Shown piece by piece: positions 1-7,665 of a stretch of 39,358 nucleotides of DNA. Both the position numbers and the translations under genes were made by a program. The DNA lies in the NCBI GenBank assembly GCA_019636835.1, contig JAHBWU010000033.1:1-39358 (forward strand), given 5' to 3'. The notes under the pieces were generated by a model. That model was not told where the DNA came from. It did not search any database and saw only the letters and a list, made by a program, of their open reading frames with translations. This DNA comes from Nitrospira sp. Its GTDB lineage: Bacteria; Nitrospirota; Nitrospiria; Nitrospirales; Nitrospiraceae. Positions within the stretch are counted from its first letter, which is position 1, and the number at the start of each line of letters is the position of its first letter.

Positions 1-27
1 TCTCAAGACAATGGGTTGAACGCTCAT
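1..27 (-). CDS. Start of next integron cassette gene (partial)
   Basis: Nine codons (MSVQPIVLR) run off the left edge of the window. The start is supported by a GGAGG ribosome binding site at 38-42 on the minus strand, ten bases upstream of the ATG. It lies about 100 bases beyond the attC-like site, the position expected for the next cassette gene in the same orientation. Function cannot be judged from nine residues. Confidence 0.4.
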
Positions 28-117
28 GACCTTACCGCCTCCAACAAAAATGGAGATTGTGTGCTTTGCAACCCAACTAACACCCGCGTGGATCTTGGCC
101 GTTCGGAGGATGTGAAG

Positions 118-203
118 CATCACCCAAACGTGGAGCTAAGCCGCGAGCAAGGTGGGTGCGAAGGGCCAACGTAGTGAGTCGGCTTGAGCGCCTAGTTATG
201 TGC
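118..203 (-). other. attC-like (59-base element) integron recombination site
   Basis: Read on the minus strand the segment begins with an R''-like ACATAAC (201-195), followed by CGCTCAAGCCGAC (190-178), and ends with CGCGGCTTAGCTCC (145-132) and an R'-like GTTTGGGT (129-122) then GATGC. The two inner boxes pair as GCT-C-AAGCCG with CGGCTT-AGC, leaving one unpaired base. That extrahelical base is the hallmark of attC L boxes. The sequence closely resembles the attC sites of class 1 integron aadA cassettes. The R'' box fits the consensus less well than the L boxes. The stop codon of the upstream cassette gene (198-196) lies inside the site, as is usual for cassettes. Confidence 0.7.
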
Positions 204-867
204 ATGTCTCTGGCATGCCCAAGATCTCGCCGAAGCGTCTACGCTCGCCTTTGTGTACGGCACGCAGATGTGAAACGTAGCATTGCCTTGTATTCTTCTT
301 TTCTAAAAAGATTAAAATCTTCCACATAGTCTGGAGCACGGAAATAGCATCACTTTTTCCTACCTTAATGGGGCTCACACTCAAACGAAGCTTCTTAGTT
401 AAATTAGTTTCTGTGTCAACATATCGCTGATACTTCGTATCTCCACTACTCCGCTTATTCACTGACTGGAGAATCATCGCCGTTTCATCGTCACAAGAGT
501 AGGAAACCTCCCATAAATGATTGTGTACTAATGCATCTCTCAGAATATGTATTTCGAACAAATCGTCTTCAAAAGGGAAATCTTGATAAAGCTTTTTAAG
601 GTAGACTGGTACTGGAACTTTATCGATTTCATTCTGGGTCGCATTGTTGATGTAGCGAACCCTCATTACATACGACTCAAGGCACACCACTGCAAGAATA
701 CAAATCGCAGAAGCAAAACCATTGATTTTGTAACCAGCTTGTACCTCGTTTGAATTCGCATTGTCGTATTTGTCTAGCCTTTCGAGTAATAGACTGATTG
801 GTTCAAAATAGGAGCTACCAACTATCGTTACTAGGCTATCGTTCATCGAGATTCTTCTTGCATATAA
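129..867 (-). mobile_element. Integron gene cassette (HEPN-like cargo)
   Basis: The cassette is bounded by the core-site bases at 129 (GTTTGGGT, minus strand) and 868 (GTTATATGC, minus strand 868-860). It holds a single ORF with a leader of about 20 bases and a stop codon inside its own attC, which is standard cassette architecture. Base composition is clearly richer in A+T than the rest of the window, suggesting foreign origin. No integrase gene lies in the window, so this could be the tail of a chromosomal integron whose integrase is outside, or an orphan (CALIN-type) array. The right boundary is weaker: I can recognise only the core site there, not a full paired attC. Confidence 0.5.
196..846 (-). 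CDS. HEPN-like hypothetical protein (integron cassette gene)
   Basis: 216 residues, soluble apart from a hydrophobic helix around residues 44-58. No family is recognised with certainty. The segment ILRDALVHNHLW contains R103-x4-H108, the R-x4-6-H motif of HEPN-fold ribonucleases, preceded by a helix with Glu57 (CLESYVMRVRY), which resembles the layout of HEPN toxins and surface-type HEPN proteins. If the assignment is right it could be an RNA-cleaving toxin or defence protein, a frequent class of cassette cargo, but no antitoxin partner is visible. The start is supported by AAGAAG six bases before the ATG. The gene is AT-rich and its stop codon overlaps the attC-like site. Confidence 0.6.
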   Translation of the reverse strand: MNDSLVTIVGSSYFEPISLLLERLDKYDNANSNEVQAGYKINGFASAICILAVVCLESYVMRVRYINNATQNEIDKVPVPVYLKKLYQDFPFEDDLFEIHILRDALVHNHLWEVSYSCDDETAMILQSVNKRSSGDTKYQRYVDTETNLTKKLRLSVSPIKVGKSDAISVLQTMWKILIFLEKKNTRQCYVSHLRAVHKGERRRFGEILGMPETCT

Positions 868-1027
868 CGCCGCAGTCTTCGTGCCGCTAAACTATGTTTA
901 GGCCGATCCGCGCAGGCACAGGACCTGCCCATTTCTATTCGTATAGCACGGGATTGCATTTCCCGAGCACAGCGAAGTTAGAAAACAAAACGGTGAGAAT
1001 GCCGAGAAACGAGAACTCCAAAAGGCT

Positions 1028-1822
1028 CTAGAACAGCCCTGCAATCCCGGTGGAAATTTTCTCTTGGACGATCGGGGTGGCTTCGGGAATGTCTAAACTT
1101 TTTTGCCGCACGTGGCCGACCATTCGCATCTGCTGTACCTTGACACCGCTTGATGAGTGACCTCCGGCCGGCTGACCGATCGCTTTGCCGATCTTGCGGT
1201 CTGTGATTTGGACGTCGGCAATGCACAAGTAGGTCACGCCATCTTCCTTCGGCGGTGGCTGCATGCCGGAGAAACCGGACATGCCTCCAAATCCAGCCCG
1301 TCCACCGCTCATGGCCATGGCCTGCCTCATCATCGCGCTCATGTCCGGCATGCCGGCCATTCCCATGACAGATCCGTCATTCATGGAGCCCGCCGAGATC
1401 ATCGCGGCGCCTCCGCTACTGACGCCTGAGCCAGCGCCGGATTTGGCCACGCTTTCCGGCGTCACACCATCGGCCGTCTTATGGCAGTAGATCACCTTGG
1501 CCTGTATCCAGTAGTTCGCCTGCTCCGGCTCCTGCACCAGCTGATATCCCTTTGTGGTGAGCTTCGTGTTCACCTCGCTCAACGTCACCTGTTGGTTCTC
1601 CGACACATTCCTGAGCTGGGTATACACGCTTCGATTGGTGTTGGGATCCAGGAAGATGGTGTTGCTGTTCATGAGACCGGATCGGATCACGTTGGAACAG
1701 CCGGTGGTCACCACCAACAGAAGCAACGTGACGAGCGAGAAAAAGCACCGCCTGCTCCCATCCGGTTTGTTGTTGTGCGAGATACGCGTCACGGCACTAA
1801 AAGTTTCCCGCAACGGCTGCAC
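1028..1822 (-). CDS. TraT-family lipoprotein, copy 2
   Basis: 264 residues resembling the enterobacterial TraT surface-exclusion/complement-resistance lipoprotein: conserved TIFLDPNTNRSVY near the N-terminus, GYQLV followed by ANYWIQAKVIYC, then YLCIADVQI and a C-terminal EATPIVQEKISTGIAGL. A basic and hydrophobic signal segment ends in TTGC, so Cys42 is the likely lipid-modified residue and the protein is probably in the outer membrane. The middle region (about residues 130-185) is rich in Met and Gly where classical TraT has a Gly-rich hydrophobic segment. The gene begins 26 bases inside the upstream paralogue, indicating one transcript. The N-terminus before the signal is long, so an internal start (for example the GTG encoding residue 11) is possible. 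Outside conjugative plasmids the role of TraT relatives is unclear. Confidence 0.75.
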   Translation of the reverse strand: MQPLRETFSAVTRISHNNKPDGSRRCFFSLVTLLLLVVTTGCSNVIRSGLMNSNTIFLDPNTNRSVYTQLRNVSENQQVTLSEVNTKLTTKGYQLVQEPEQANYWIQAKVIYCHKTADGVTPESVAKSGAGSGVSSGGAAMISAGSMNDGSVMGMAGMPDMSAMMRQAMAMSGGRAGFGGMSGFSGMQPPPKEDGVTYLCIADVQITDRKIGKAIGQPAGGHSSSGVKVQQMRMVGHVRQKSLDIPEATPIVQEKISTGIAGLF

Positions 1823-2501
1823 TCAGTTTCTGTTGGAGCAACGGCGTCGCTTCGTTTTCATCCAATTTCTTTTGGTGCACATCGGCAGCCAGCCTGGTCT
1901 GATACACGCCGGGCTCCTCCCCTGTTCCTGATTTCATTCCACCGGGAAGCGGCACGGCACCTTGCTCGGTGATCTGGACGTCGGCCACGCAGGCATAGTT
2001 TACGTCATCCGGCATTTTGGGCGCTGAATGCGAAGAACCAAACAGATCGCCGATGCCTTGAATGGCACTCAAGCCCATGGAGGCCGCCGCGCCGCCCATC
2101 GCACCATAGGGGCCCGCCATGCTCGCCATGCCGGCAAGGCCTTGCATGGCACCCATCGTCGAGTTGAAGGCGGATCCATAGCCGCTTGCCACCATCGCCT
2201 CGACCGGCATCTCGGGCTTCGTGATGTTGCAGTAGACGATGTTCGCCAACACGATGTAGTGCGCGCGGTCCGGATCGTTCACGACCTGATACCCCTTCGC
2301 GGCTAAGCGTGGTCCGAGATCATGAAACGAGACGCCCTGATTATCGGACGAATTGCGGGCCTGAATGAACACCGTCTTGTGTGTGCTCGGCGACAGGAAG
2401 AAGGTGTTGCTGGAGATAAGATCCGTGTCTTTGATGTTGCCGGCGTAAGTGAGGACCGGCAAGAGGAAGAGAATGCACAGTGTCAGGTATCGCATCGACA
2501 C
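1797..2501 (-). CDS. TraT-family secreted protein, copy 1
   Basis: 234 residues, paralogous to the downstream TraT-like protein: NTFFLSPSTHKTVFIQARN, GYQVV, VNYACVADVQI, and a C-terminal EATPLLQQKLSAAVAG align with it. The signal peptide ends LTYAGN without a cysteine, so this copy looks cleaved by signal peptidase I and not lipidated, unlike its neighbour. The central part (about residues 115-155) is rich in Gly, Ala and Met with GxxxG-like spacing, as in the hydrophobic core of TraT. First gene of a two-gene unit; divergent from the large lipoprotein gene at 2670. Both products may form one envelope assembly, an inference from overlap and homology. Confidence 0.75.
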   Translation of the reverse strand: MSMRYLTLCILFLLPVLTYAGNIKDTDLISSNTFFLSPSTHKTVFIQARNSSDNQGVSFHDLGPRLAAKGYQVVNDPDRAHYIVLANIVYCNITKPEMPVEAMVASGYGSAFNSTMGAMQGLAGMASMAGPYGAMGGAAASMGLSAIQGIGDLFGSSHSAPKMPDDVNYACVADVQITEQGAVPLPGGMKSGTGEEPGVYQTRLAADVHQKKLDENEATPLLQQKLSAAVAGNF

Positions 2502-2669
2502 CTCTCGACAAAACCGACCGGATTGTACGCAGAGTCAGTTTCAATAGCAACGGCCAAACTGAACTGCAAATGCACGGTTTTTATCATGGACGACCTTGAA
2601 GAATCGCCCCTCGTCGGCTAACATGGCGGCCACTCCAGCCGTTTCGGCGTGCCAATAGGGAGAACTTCG

Positions 2670-4928
2670 GTGCGATTTCGTATCTCACTGGTCCTTGTCC
2701 TCCTTGTAACCGCTGCGTGCGGAGGCGAAACCAAGCACCTGCCGTCCTCAAACCCGCCGGAATACGATCCCAAGAAAGTCTACTCGCCACCCATCGAGCC
2801 CTCACCTCGCGAACGGGCGACAACACAGGAATCCCTGCCCGTACCGGAAGCACCCCCTCCATCGGCGCAATCCCGTCCCGAGCCGAGATCCTTTTCCACA
2901 GCGACTGCTACCGGGAATCCAGCAGACCTGGCGAAACGCATCTTAGCCGGAGGACCGGAGGGCCACCGCACGCTGACGGCGGCGCTGACGGCGGCCGGCT
3001 TCGCCATCCTCGATTCCAAGCGACGGACGGTGGTCGGCATCCCGGCCAAACCTGAAATGGGCCTTCCGCTTGGAGACTGGGAAGTCGAAATTCTGACACG
3101 AGCGGCGGCTGATCAGGTGACTGCGCCTTTTTCAGAGATCGAAGCCGATCTTGCCCTGGCCCTCAAGGATGAGCGCGCCAGGCACCTGATGACGACCATA
3201 TTGCTGGACGAAATCAGGGCGGGGGTCAATGATTCTAGTCCCACGGTTCGGACGTGGGCCGGCCTGATCGTCGAACTGGGCCGGCAGTCTACGAGCCCCT
3301 ACGATCTTCTGACCGTGAAGGATTTCACATCGGTCCACCTGACTGGGCTCCAACAAGTCCTGATGCTCAAACATTTAGCCGCGGAATTCATTGCGCTGGG
3401 AATCCAGTATGCCACCACGTCTGCAATCAGCCGACAGAGTCCCCCGTCACAGGCCGCAGAAAGGCCGTTGCGTCTCGTTTCTAATACTGAATCGCAGATG
3501 TGGCGGGTCTCCAGCTACCAGGCTGGCGATCCTTGCGGGTTCGGGTCAGACGAAGGCATCGCCACATCAAAAGCCGCCAGCGGCTGGGCGGCCGGTCTCA
3601 AATGGATATTCGGGCCGCTTAGACAACTGCACGACGAGATCAGTTTAATGGAGTCCTACCGGAAGCTCAGCGAGGAAACGGATCTCCGATCGATTTATCG
3701 ACGGAAGGAACTCATAGAGTATAGAAAAGGGGAAGATGCACTCCTGAATAAGTATGTAAAAAACCTCTCGATGGCCCACAACCTTGCCACGGCGCTGCTC
3801 TCGCTCGCCGAACTGGCCACCGTCATGAATGCCGTGAAGATCGATATCAGCATGGACCCGGCTCCGCCGTTGGAGCGAACAAAGACCCGACAGCCGGGCC
3901 ACTACGCGAAGCTGACGGCGGCGCTCTCGTTCGATCTGGGGGATTTAGATCTTCCTACTCGAAGCAACGTAGCCTGCACGTCATGGCTTTTTGCCAGTGT
4001 CGGCCTCGACTTCTCCATGCCAGAAAACGGACCAATCAAGGGGGCCGACGTGGAATGGACGCTCGTCGAAGGCGGGCTTAAGATGGATTCGAAGGCCGGC
4101 TATAAGATCACCGAAGGCATCGTGGAACTCGAGAATCCAGGACCGCGCATCCAGGATGCGGGGGTGGGCTTCGGCGATGTCAAAAAATCCGTCCGGACGA
4201 ACGAAAACGGCATCGCCAAAGTCGGAATCCATGGCGCGCCTCAGAAGCGGGACCTGGGCCGAGACCCGCAGCCGGTGAAGAAGCGGGCGACGGTCCGCGC
4301 GAATGTACAACTGAAGCCCGCGGATGTGTTCCGAGACCTTGCCGACGCGTTGAAAGGCCCCTGGGCATTGCCGGCGCAAGTACTCTATCGCAGCCATCTG
4401 TTGGGCAAGAACTACTCGTTTGATGTGATCGATTGGTCGCCTCCGATTCGACTGTTGATTCAGCATCGGGTGCAGCATGATCCACAATCTAGTTATGCAA
4501 AGATCGGTTATGCACAATTTGATGGGACCGTGCAGTTTGAGATCCCGCTCGAACCGGTGGCGGAAGGATGGTTTCGCGGAGAGCTCGATGTGGTCCGACC
4601 CATGGTGGTCCGCCATGTGAAGCCTGCTGCCAATCCATGCTCCGGCTCAGGCTCACAGACCGAGCACTGGTGGGTCTCGACGCGAGTCGACCCGACGGGC
4701 AAGTTCATGACCATGCATGTCGGATTTACCTCTTCGAATGAACGAGCTTCCTGGACCTGCAGGGGTCCGGCAGGGGTGTTCACCAGTGAGTTATACATTG
4801 ATGTTTCTGGGATTCTGAAGTCCGTTCAATTGCCGACCATGACTGGAGCCAAGAGTGAATTCTTACAGAGAAACCGAAAGCTTCTGGAGCAGCTCAGCGT
4901 GACGGTCATCGAGGGAATTGATGAATAG
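2670..4928 (+). CDS. Large predicted lipoprotein of unknown function
   Basis: 752 residues from the GTG at 2670, chosen because GGGAGA (2658-2663) lies six bases upstream and the protein then begins MRFRISLVLVLLVTAAC, a compact lipoprotein signal with Cys17 as the acylated residue; the GTG at 2649 would only add seven residues. After the signal comes a Pro/Ser/Glu-rich low-complexity linker to about residue 65, typical of lipoproteins that reach away from the membrane. The remainder mixes helical segments (roughly 90-420) with a later part containing possible beta-rich stretches and several Cys residues. I recognise no domain and cannot name a function. It stands alone, with 168 bases to the divergent TraT-like pair. 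Confidence 0.7.
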   Translation: MRFRISLVLVLLVTAACGGETKHLPSSNPPEYDPKKVYSPPIEPSPRERATTQESLPVPEAPPPSAQSRPEPRSFSTATATGNPADLAKRILAGGPEGHRTLTAALTAAGFAILDSKRRTVVGIPAKPEMGLPLGDWEVEILTRAAADQVTAPFSEIEADLALALKDERARHLMTTILLDEIRAGVNDSSPTVRTWAGLIVELGRQSTSPYDLLTVKDFTSVHLTGLQQVLMLKHLAAEFIALGIQYATTSAISRQSPPSQAAERPLRLVSNTESQMWRVSSYQAGDPCGFGSDEGIATSKAASGWAAGLKWIFGPLRQLHDEISLMESYRKLSEETDLRSIYRRKELIEYRKGEDALLNKYVKNLSMAHNLATALLSLAELATVMNAVKIDISMDPAPPLERTKTRQPGHYAKLTAALSFDLGDLDLPTRSNVACTSWLFASVGLDFSMPENGPIKGADVEWTLVEGGLKMDSKAGYKITEGIVELENPGPRIQDAGVGFGDVKKSVRTNENGIAKVGIHGAPQKRDLGRDPQPVKKRATVRANVQLKPADVFRDLADALKGPWALPAQVLYRSHLLGKNYSFDVIDWSPPIRLLIQHRVQHDPQSSYAKIGYAQFDGTVQFEIPLEPVAEGWFRGELDVVRPMVVRHVKPAANPCSGSGSQTEHWWVSTRVDPTGKFMTMHVGFTSSNERASWTCRGPAGVFTSELYIDVSGILKSVQLPTMTGAKSEFLQRNRKLLEQLSVTVIEGIDE

Positions 4929-5072
4929 GGCCGGTGAGCGGTGATGGATCAAAAGGCATGCGGTTACTGATTTGTTATCGCCACGATGTTTTTTCAATCT
5001 GAAGCGGACTGAGTTTCGAAACTGTAGCCCTAGGGTTAGAGAGAGTGGCCTTGAGCCGAAACGCGGGATGCA

Positions 5073-5168
5073 ACTAGATGCTGACCCTGTGCGCGTGGCT
5101 TCCACAAACTGCTCACTGGATTCATCGATCACCAGGCCGCAGCGGCCCTTCGAAGGTCGGCATTTCAT
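5073..5168 (-). pseudogene. Duplicated remnant of the hpnR 3' end
   Basis: On the minus strand, codons from 5168 encode PSKGRCGLVIDESSEQFVEA and then TRTGSASS, which match the C-terminus of the adjacent HpnR (PAKGRQGRAIDDSTETFVDE, then SRMGTA) almost position by position. The fragment starts only 36 bases downstream of the hpnR stop codon. It has no radical-SAM or cobalamin domain, and the reading frame upstream of the match does not continue the homology. I read it as the last piece of a former tandem hpnR-like gene or a local duplication of the gene end. It is probably not translated as a functional protein. Confidence 0.6.
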
Positions 5169-5204
5169 CCAGTAGTACTTCTTCGTCCGCTACCTTGGCG
5201 AGTG

Positions 5205-6749
5205 TCAGACCGCGGTTCCCATACGGGATTCGTCGACAAAGGTCTCGGTGGAATCGTCGATGGCCCGACCCTGGCGGCCTTTCGCGGGTAAGATGTACAG
5301 CTGTTTCGCGTCGACCTTGTCTTTATGCTCCGGCGGCGGAGTCATTTCGTAGACGACCGGCCGGCGGTGATCCGCCATTTGCAGCTCAGGATTGTAGACG
5401 CTGTTGAACTTCCAGAGCATCTTGATGAAATTGGTCTGGCCCCGCATCAAGTGGCCGGCTGCGATCTTGGCCGTGCCCTTGAGCGCGGCCCAGCCCAGAT
5501 GTTTCTTGTTCAAGACTTGTTGGGTCTTGACCAATTCCGCGTAAAACTCCGGAAGCGGCATCTTGGTCGGCATCACGGCGTGCTGAATATCAAACAGACG
5601 GTAATCCCGTGTGTGGAGTTTGCGGGATTCCGTAACCCAGCTCTCGGTGCCGGGGTATGGGGTGTTGACGCTGATATTCACGATTTCCGGAATGTCCAAA
5701 CACCACTGCCGAACAACCTCGAACCGCTCCCGATCCCAATCCGGATCGGCGATGAGATTGATGGCGACCGTGATCCCAAGGGACCGTGCAAATTCGAGCG
5801 CCTCGAAGTTTCTGCCCAATGAGATGCGCTTGCGATGCATCTTGAGGCCTTCCGCATCGATGGCCTCCACGCCCAAGAACATGTACTGGAGTCCGAGCGT
5901 CTTCCAGAATTGGAAGACTTCCTTGTTGCGCAGCAAGACATCGCCGCGTGTCTCCATATAATACTGCTTCTTGATCCCTCGCCGGGCCACGGCTTCGCCG
6001 ATCTCCATGCCCTGCTTGGCTTGGATGAAGGCCACGTCGTCGACCAGGAAGATGCCCGGCTCTTGAACTCGTTCCAACTCCTCCACCGCTTTTTCCGTGC
6101 TGACCGTTCGATAACTGCGGCCATAAAAGGTCCAGGCGCTGCAGAAGGAACAATCCCAGGGACAACCCCGCGCGAACTCGACCGAAGCGCACGGATCCAG
6201 CACCCCGATGAAGTACTTGTGCCGATTGCGGAGCAGATCGCGTGCCGGACGGACATCGTCCAGATTTTCGATGAACTGTGCCGGAGGTCCTTCGCCGTCA
6301 AGCGTGACAACTCCCGGCACTTTCGTGATCGCCTTACGATCATGTTCGACCGCCATGAGCAACTTGGGAGCAGCGACTTCTCCTTCGCCCTTCAGCACGC
6401 AATCGATGGCCCCGTTGCCGTGTTCCAAAAAATCCTTGGCTACAAACGAGGCGCTATGGCCTCCGACAAAGACGAACGAATTCGGCAGTTCCTGCTTGGT
6501 CAGCTTCGCCAAATCCACGATCTCCGGAACATTCGCCAGGTAATTACAACCGAATGCGACCGCGTCGGGCTTCCAGGTCCTGATGAGCGCCTCGTAGTCT
6601 TTCCACGTATCGGCCTGCAAGTCGATCAACCGGACATCGTGTCCCGCTTGACGGCATGCCTGCGCCACCATCTCGAGACCGAGCGGTTCCAGACGCAGGT
6701 AGATCTTGGTGTACATGAGCGGACCGGGATGGACTGCGAGGAATTTCAT
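5205..6749 (-). CDS. hpnR: Hopanoid C-3 methylase HpnR (B12-binding radical SAM)
   Basis: 514 residues, the usual HpnR length. An N-terminal cobalamin-binding Rossmann domain (residues 1-150, with LEPLGLEMVAQ and VGGHSA) is followed by a radical-SAM core whose cluster ligands are Cys196, Cys200 and Cys203 (GCPWDCSFC). A C-terminal extension follows the barrel. In the family HpnR methylates the C-3 position of the hopanoid A ring using SAM and methylcobalamin, acting on membrane lipids. The start is supported by AGGAGGT nine bases upstream. It is monocistronic here, divergent from the regulator at 6981, and no squalene-hopene cyclase or other hpn gene is in the window. The overall pattern fits HpnR better than other B12 radical-SAM methylases such as bacteriochlorophyll or phosphonate enzymes. 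Confidence 0.85.
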   Translation of the reverse strand: MKFLAVHPGPLMYTKIYLRLEPLGLEMVAQACRQAGHDVRLIDLQADTWKDYEALIRTWKPDAVAFGCNYLANVPEIVDLAKLTKQELPNSFVFVGGHSASFVAKDFLEHGNGAIDCVLKGEGEVAAPKLLMAVEHDRKAITKVPGVVTLDGEGPPAQFIENLDDVRPARDLLRNRHKYFIGVLDPCASVEFARGCPWDCSFCSAWTFYGRSYRTVSTEKAVEELERVQEPGIFLVDDVAFIQAKQGMEIGEAVARRGIKKQYYMETRGDVLLRNKEVFQFWKTLGLQYMFLGVEAIDAEGLKMHRKRISLGRNFEALEFARSLGITVAINLIADPDWDRERFEVVRQWCLDIPEIVNISVNTPYPGTESWVTESRKLHTRDYRLFDIQHAVMPTKMPLPEFYAELVKTQQVLNKKHLGWAALKGTAKIAAGHLMRGQTNFIKMLWKFNSVYNPELQMADHRRPVVYEMTPPPEHKDKVDAKQLYILPAKGRQGRAIDDSTETFVDESRMGTAV

Positions 6750-6980
6750 TGCCCCAAACCTCCTGGTCTATAGCACGCTGGGTCGGAAGAAAACGTTCCG
6801 GTACACGAAGGATTCGTTCGGCCCACTTGGTTGATGGTGATGTGACATTCGACGCGGGGATGGATTCTGACAGAATGGAAGCAGCGGTGCAACCTTTAAG
6901 TGCGCAAGACATAAGACGATTCGTGGAAGACCCGCTTAGATCATCTGGCTTTTCTTTGACCCAGTCCTTACCATACGGGC

Positions 6981-7349
6981 ATGCTGCCTCCTGAGCGCAC
7001 GCTCCGTCAGCGCATCATCGATCTTCTGACCGATACTCGACTTACAACCGATCAACTGGCTCGGATGCTCGGTATTCCTGAACGGCAGGTGGAGGAACAC
7101 TTGGCTCATGTGGTAAAAACGGTGGGTTGGGACCGAGCACGACGGTTTATCCTTGAACCGTCCATTTGTTTCGATTGTGGATTTATGTTCCGCGACCGCA
7201 CAAAATTGACACGACCGAGCCGCTGCCCTCAATGTCGAAGCGAGGGGATTTCAGCCCCACGCTACGGAATCGATTTGCTTGGATCAGGATCTACCTCCGC
7301 GAAGACGAAGGCGTCACGGCGGAGAAACACCTGGAAAGGATCACTATGA
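6981..7349 (+). CDS. HTH / zinc-ribbon transcriptional regulator
   Basis: 122 residues. An N-terminal winged-helix-like segment (residues 6-45, RIIDLLTDTRLTTDQLARML) is followed by a four-cysteine zinc ribbon: Cys63 and Cys66 (CFDC), then Cys82 and Cys85 (CPQC). This is the layout of small predicted regulators in the COG3357 group (HTH fused to Zn ribbon), many of them archaeal. The tail after residue 95 is Ser/Lys/Arg-rich and unlikely to be part of the fold. The stop overlaps the next start in an ATGA, so the two genes are translationally coupled. I see no clear ribosome binding site. Its target is unknown; hpnR is divergently transcribed across a shared 231-base region and is one possibility. 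Confidence 0.7.
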   Translation: MLPPERTLRQRIIDLLTDTRLTTDQLARMLGIPERQVEEHLAHVVKTVGWDRARRFILEPSICFDCGFMFRDRTKLTRPSRCPQCRSEGISAPRYGIDLLGSGSTSAKTKASRRRNTWKGSL

Positions 7350-7567
7350 TAACCGCACGACTTGTACTCTGTGCCCTCTGCTTGATGCTGCTCGGCTGCT
7401 CCGATCAGAAGGCGAAAGAGCTGTTTGAAACGGCCGCCTTCGAAGAAAACCAAGGGAATGTCCCTCATGCCAAGCAGCTCTACCAAGAACTGGTGAATCT
7501 CTACCCATCCACCAAAGTGGCCGAGATCGCTCGGACACGGCTTGTCGATCTGGACAGCAGAAAATAA
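7346..7567 (+). CDS. Small TPR-like lipoprotein
   Basis: 73 residues. Signal MITARLVLCALCLMLLGC gives Cys18 as the likely lipid-attachment residue. The mature part contains one helix-turn-helix unit (FETAAFEENQGNVPHAKQLY, then LVNLYPSTKVAEIARTRL) that reads like a tetratricopeptide/YfiO-type repeat with the YPST turn and the paired Ala/Leu positions. The gene begins inside the stop of the upstream regulator (ATGA overlap) with GAAAGGA as ribosome binding site. One repeat is too little to form a superhelix, so it may oligomerise or act as an adaptor; its partner is unknown. Confidence 0.65.
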   Translation: MITARLVLCALCLMLLGCSDQKAKELFETAAFEENQGNVPHAKQLYQELVNLYPSTKVAEIARTRLVDLDSRK

Positions 7568-7665
7568 CCGCTGTTGCGTTTCAATCAATTCGGTGGTGGC
7601 GCTATCGCGACGCTGAGAGAGATAGTCTAACGGTCGCGTACTGGACAACAGCCGGTCTGACGGCG

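Noticed and set aside
928..975. Imperfect hairpin (GCACGGGA/TCCCGAGC) after the TraT-like genes as terminator or full attC
   Set aside because: Mismatch in the stem and no T-run; it lacks paired L boxes with an extrahelical base, so I kept only the core site at 860-868.
3981..4616. 211-codon ORF antisense to the large lipoprotein
   Set aside because: No start signal and no recognisable motif; the sense frame has a clear lipoprotein signal and ribosome binding site.
4863..5168. 101-codon minus-strand ORF as a gene
   Set aside because: Only its first ~32 codons have meaning (hpnR tail); the rest runs into the 3' end of the large lipoprotein gene.
5835..6773. 312-codon ORF antisense to hpnR
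   Set aside because: Classic high-GC antisense shadow of a strongly conserved gene; no ribosome binding site or motif.
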